A DNA stretch of 64,000 nt from Clostridiales bacterium. Its GTDB lineage: Bacteria; Bacillota; Clostridia; Christensenellales; Aristaeellaceae. The stretch covers positions 62,001-126,000 of the forward strand of contig SVGP01000001.1 of the NCBI GenBank assembly GCA_015056255.1. The letters run 5' to 3'. Position 1 is the first letter of the stretch; every line of letters begins with the position of its first letter. The position numbers were made by a program, and so were the translations under genes. The notes under the pieces were generated by a model that saw nothing but the letters and a program-made list of their open reading frames with translations, did not search any database and was not told the DNA's origin. Positions 63,084-64,000 of this stretch are shown one piece after another.

Positions 63084-63106
63084 ATTCAGCAAGGAGGAAA
63101 ACGAAT

Positions 63107-63988
63107 ATGTATACATTCAAGGGAAGCTACGTCGCGCTGGTCACTCCGTTCAATGAAAACGGCAGCGTGAATTTTAAAAAGCTTGAAGAACTTTGCGAAT
63201 TTCAGATTCAAAACGGCACCGACGGCATCGTGGTTCTGGGCACCACCGGCGAGAGCAGCACCATGAGCCACGAGGAGGACGAGGACGTTGTCCGCTGCGC
63301 CATGAGCGCAGTTGCGGGGCGCGTGCCGATTGTGGCGGGCTCCGGCTCCAACTCCACCGAGACCGCGCTTATGAAGTCCGTAGCCTATGACAAACTGGGC
63401 GTGGACGCGCTTTTGCTCATCACCCCCTACTACAATAAGGCCAACCAGACGGGCATGATCCGGCACTTTACGGACGTGGCCGACCGCGTAAGCGCGCCCA
63501 TCATCGCCTACAACGTTCCCGGCAGAACGGGCTGCGCGCTGTCGGTCAAGTCGGTCGAGACGCTTTCCAGGCACAAAAACATCGTGGGCATCAAGGAAGC
63601 GTCGGGCGATATGAGCTTTGTAATGGACATTTCGCACCTTGCAAGCGAAGAATTCGCCATCATTTCAGGCAACGACGACATCACCCTTCCCATGATGGCG
63701 GCAGGCGGAACGGGCGTCATCTCGGTTCTGGCCAACATCTGCCCCCGCGAAACCAGCGACCTTGTGCACGCGTTTTTGGACGGAAACATCGCAAAATCAC
63801 GCGAAATCCAGCTGAAATACCTAAAGCTCATCCACGCGCTTTTCTCGGATGTAAACCCCATTCCCGTCAAGGAAGCCATGAACCTGATGGGCATGAACGT
63901 AGGCGGCTTCAGAATGCCGCTTTGCGAAATGGAGCCGGAGAAAAAAGCGGCGCTTGAAAACGTACTGAAGAGCTACAGCCTCGTCTGA
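63107..63988 (+). CDS. dapA: 4-hydroxy-tetrahydrodipicolinate synthase
   Basis: Condenses pyruvate with aspartate semialdehyde, the first committed step to diaminopimelate and lysine; 293 residues, TIM barrel. Conserved features are VALVTPFNENGSVNF near residue 10, VLGTTGESSTMSHEE near 42 (pyruvate-binding TTGE/S), YYNKANQTGMIRHF near 108 and the catalytic Tyr region YNVPGRTGCAL near 135. The Schiff-base Lys is in IVGIKEASGD near 163. The ATG at 63107 has AAGGAGG 9 nt upstream; 46 earlier in-frame codons run through the terminator and riboswitch and are not coding. Regulated by the lysine riboswitch upstream. The gene is complete within the window. Confidence 0.97.
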   Translation: MYTFKGSYVALVTPFNENGSVNFKKLEELCEFQIQNGTDGIVVLGTTGESSTMSHEEDEDVVRCAMSAVAGRVPIVAGSGSNSTETALMKSVAYDKLGVDALLLITPYYNKANQTGMIRHFTDVADRVSAPIIAYNVPGRTGCALSVKSVETLSRHKNIVGIKEASGDMSFVMDISHLASEEFAIISGNDDITLPMMAAGGTGVISVLANICPRETSDLVHAFLDGNIAKSREIQLKYLKLIHALFSDVNPIPVKEAMNLMGMNVGGFRMPLCEMEPEKKAALENVLKSYSLV

Positions 63989-64000
63989 CAGGAGAAGATT

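Noticed and set aside
62969-63106. N-terminal extension of DapA
   Set aside because: These codons lie in the riboswitch and its terminator; AAGGAGG directly precedes the ATG at 63107, which matches the normal DapA start.

Overview
The window is a stretch of chromosome from a moderately GC-rich low-branching Gram-positive, most likely an anaerobic, spore-forming member of the Clostridia (Bacillota). This is inferred from gene order and signals, not from a marker search: the plsX-acpP-rnc-smc-ftsY run, lon-ysxC, gyrB-gyrA, comEC-holA, tgt-yajC, a single-chain glycyl-tRNA synthetase, a GerMN lipoprotein, two DacF-type carboxypeptidases, a lysine riboswitch on dapA, strong GGAGG ribosome binding sites, and promoters of the TTGACA-17-TATAAT type, often with an extended -10.

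Layout. 1-3.3 kb: leftward cluster (iron alcohol dehydrogenase, M24 peptidase, RsmC-like methyltransferase, RsuA-type pseudouridine synthase). 3.4-8.0 kb: gyrB-gyrA. 8.0-11.3 kb: an unrecognised toroid-like protein, a tandem repeat block, a GNAT acetyltransferase and a MATE transporter. 11.5-13.7 kb: RpiR regulator and BaiN-like flavoprotein. 13.7-15.8 kb: a self-contained three-gene unit (secreted coiled-coil protein, polytopic protein, PrsW-type protease) with its own promoter and terminator. 15.8-21.6 kb: rRNA methyltransferase, then trmB and serC-serA-DUF1015. 21.9-26.1 kb: scpB, DUF6062-like protein, GH42 beta-galactosidase and phosphoesterase under one near-consensus promoter. 26.1-30.0 kb: an AT-richer accessory island of five small or secreted hypothetical genes with MITE-like inverted repeats.

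30.0-35.7 kb: yajC, tgt, an Ig-fold surface protein, and a secG whose product carries a long extracellular extension, followed by rnr. 36.1-39.2 kb: lon-ysxC. 39.3-43.9 kb: secreted hypothetical protein, then holA, comEC and an MBL hydrolase. 44.3-50.9 kb: ftsY, smc, rnc, acpP and plsX. 51-57.3 kb: membrane protein, glyQS-glyA, and two D,D-carboxypeptidases. 57.5-61.2 kb: response regulator, histidine kinase and GerMN lipoprotein. 61.2-62.7 kb: a degenerate asparagine-synthetase homologue. 62.8-64.0 kb: lysine riboswitch and dapA.

Most of the window is housekeeping: replication and chromosome structure (gyrase, Smc/ScpB, HolA), protein export (SecG, YajC, FtsY), tRNA and rRNA modification, serine/glycine/lysine synthesis, phospholipid initiation and wall maturation. 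The points of most interest are the SecG extension, the PrsW-type operon, the pseudo-AsnB, the regulator-kinase-GerMN trio, and an exactly 81-bp palindromic element present four times in both orientations, each time just past a gene's 3' end. No tRNA, rRNA, CRISPR array, transposase or phage gene was seen.
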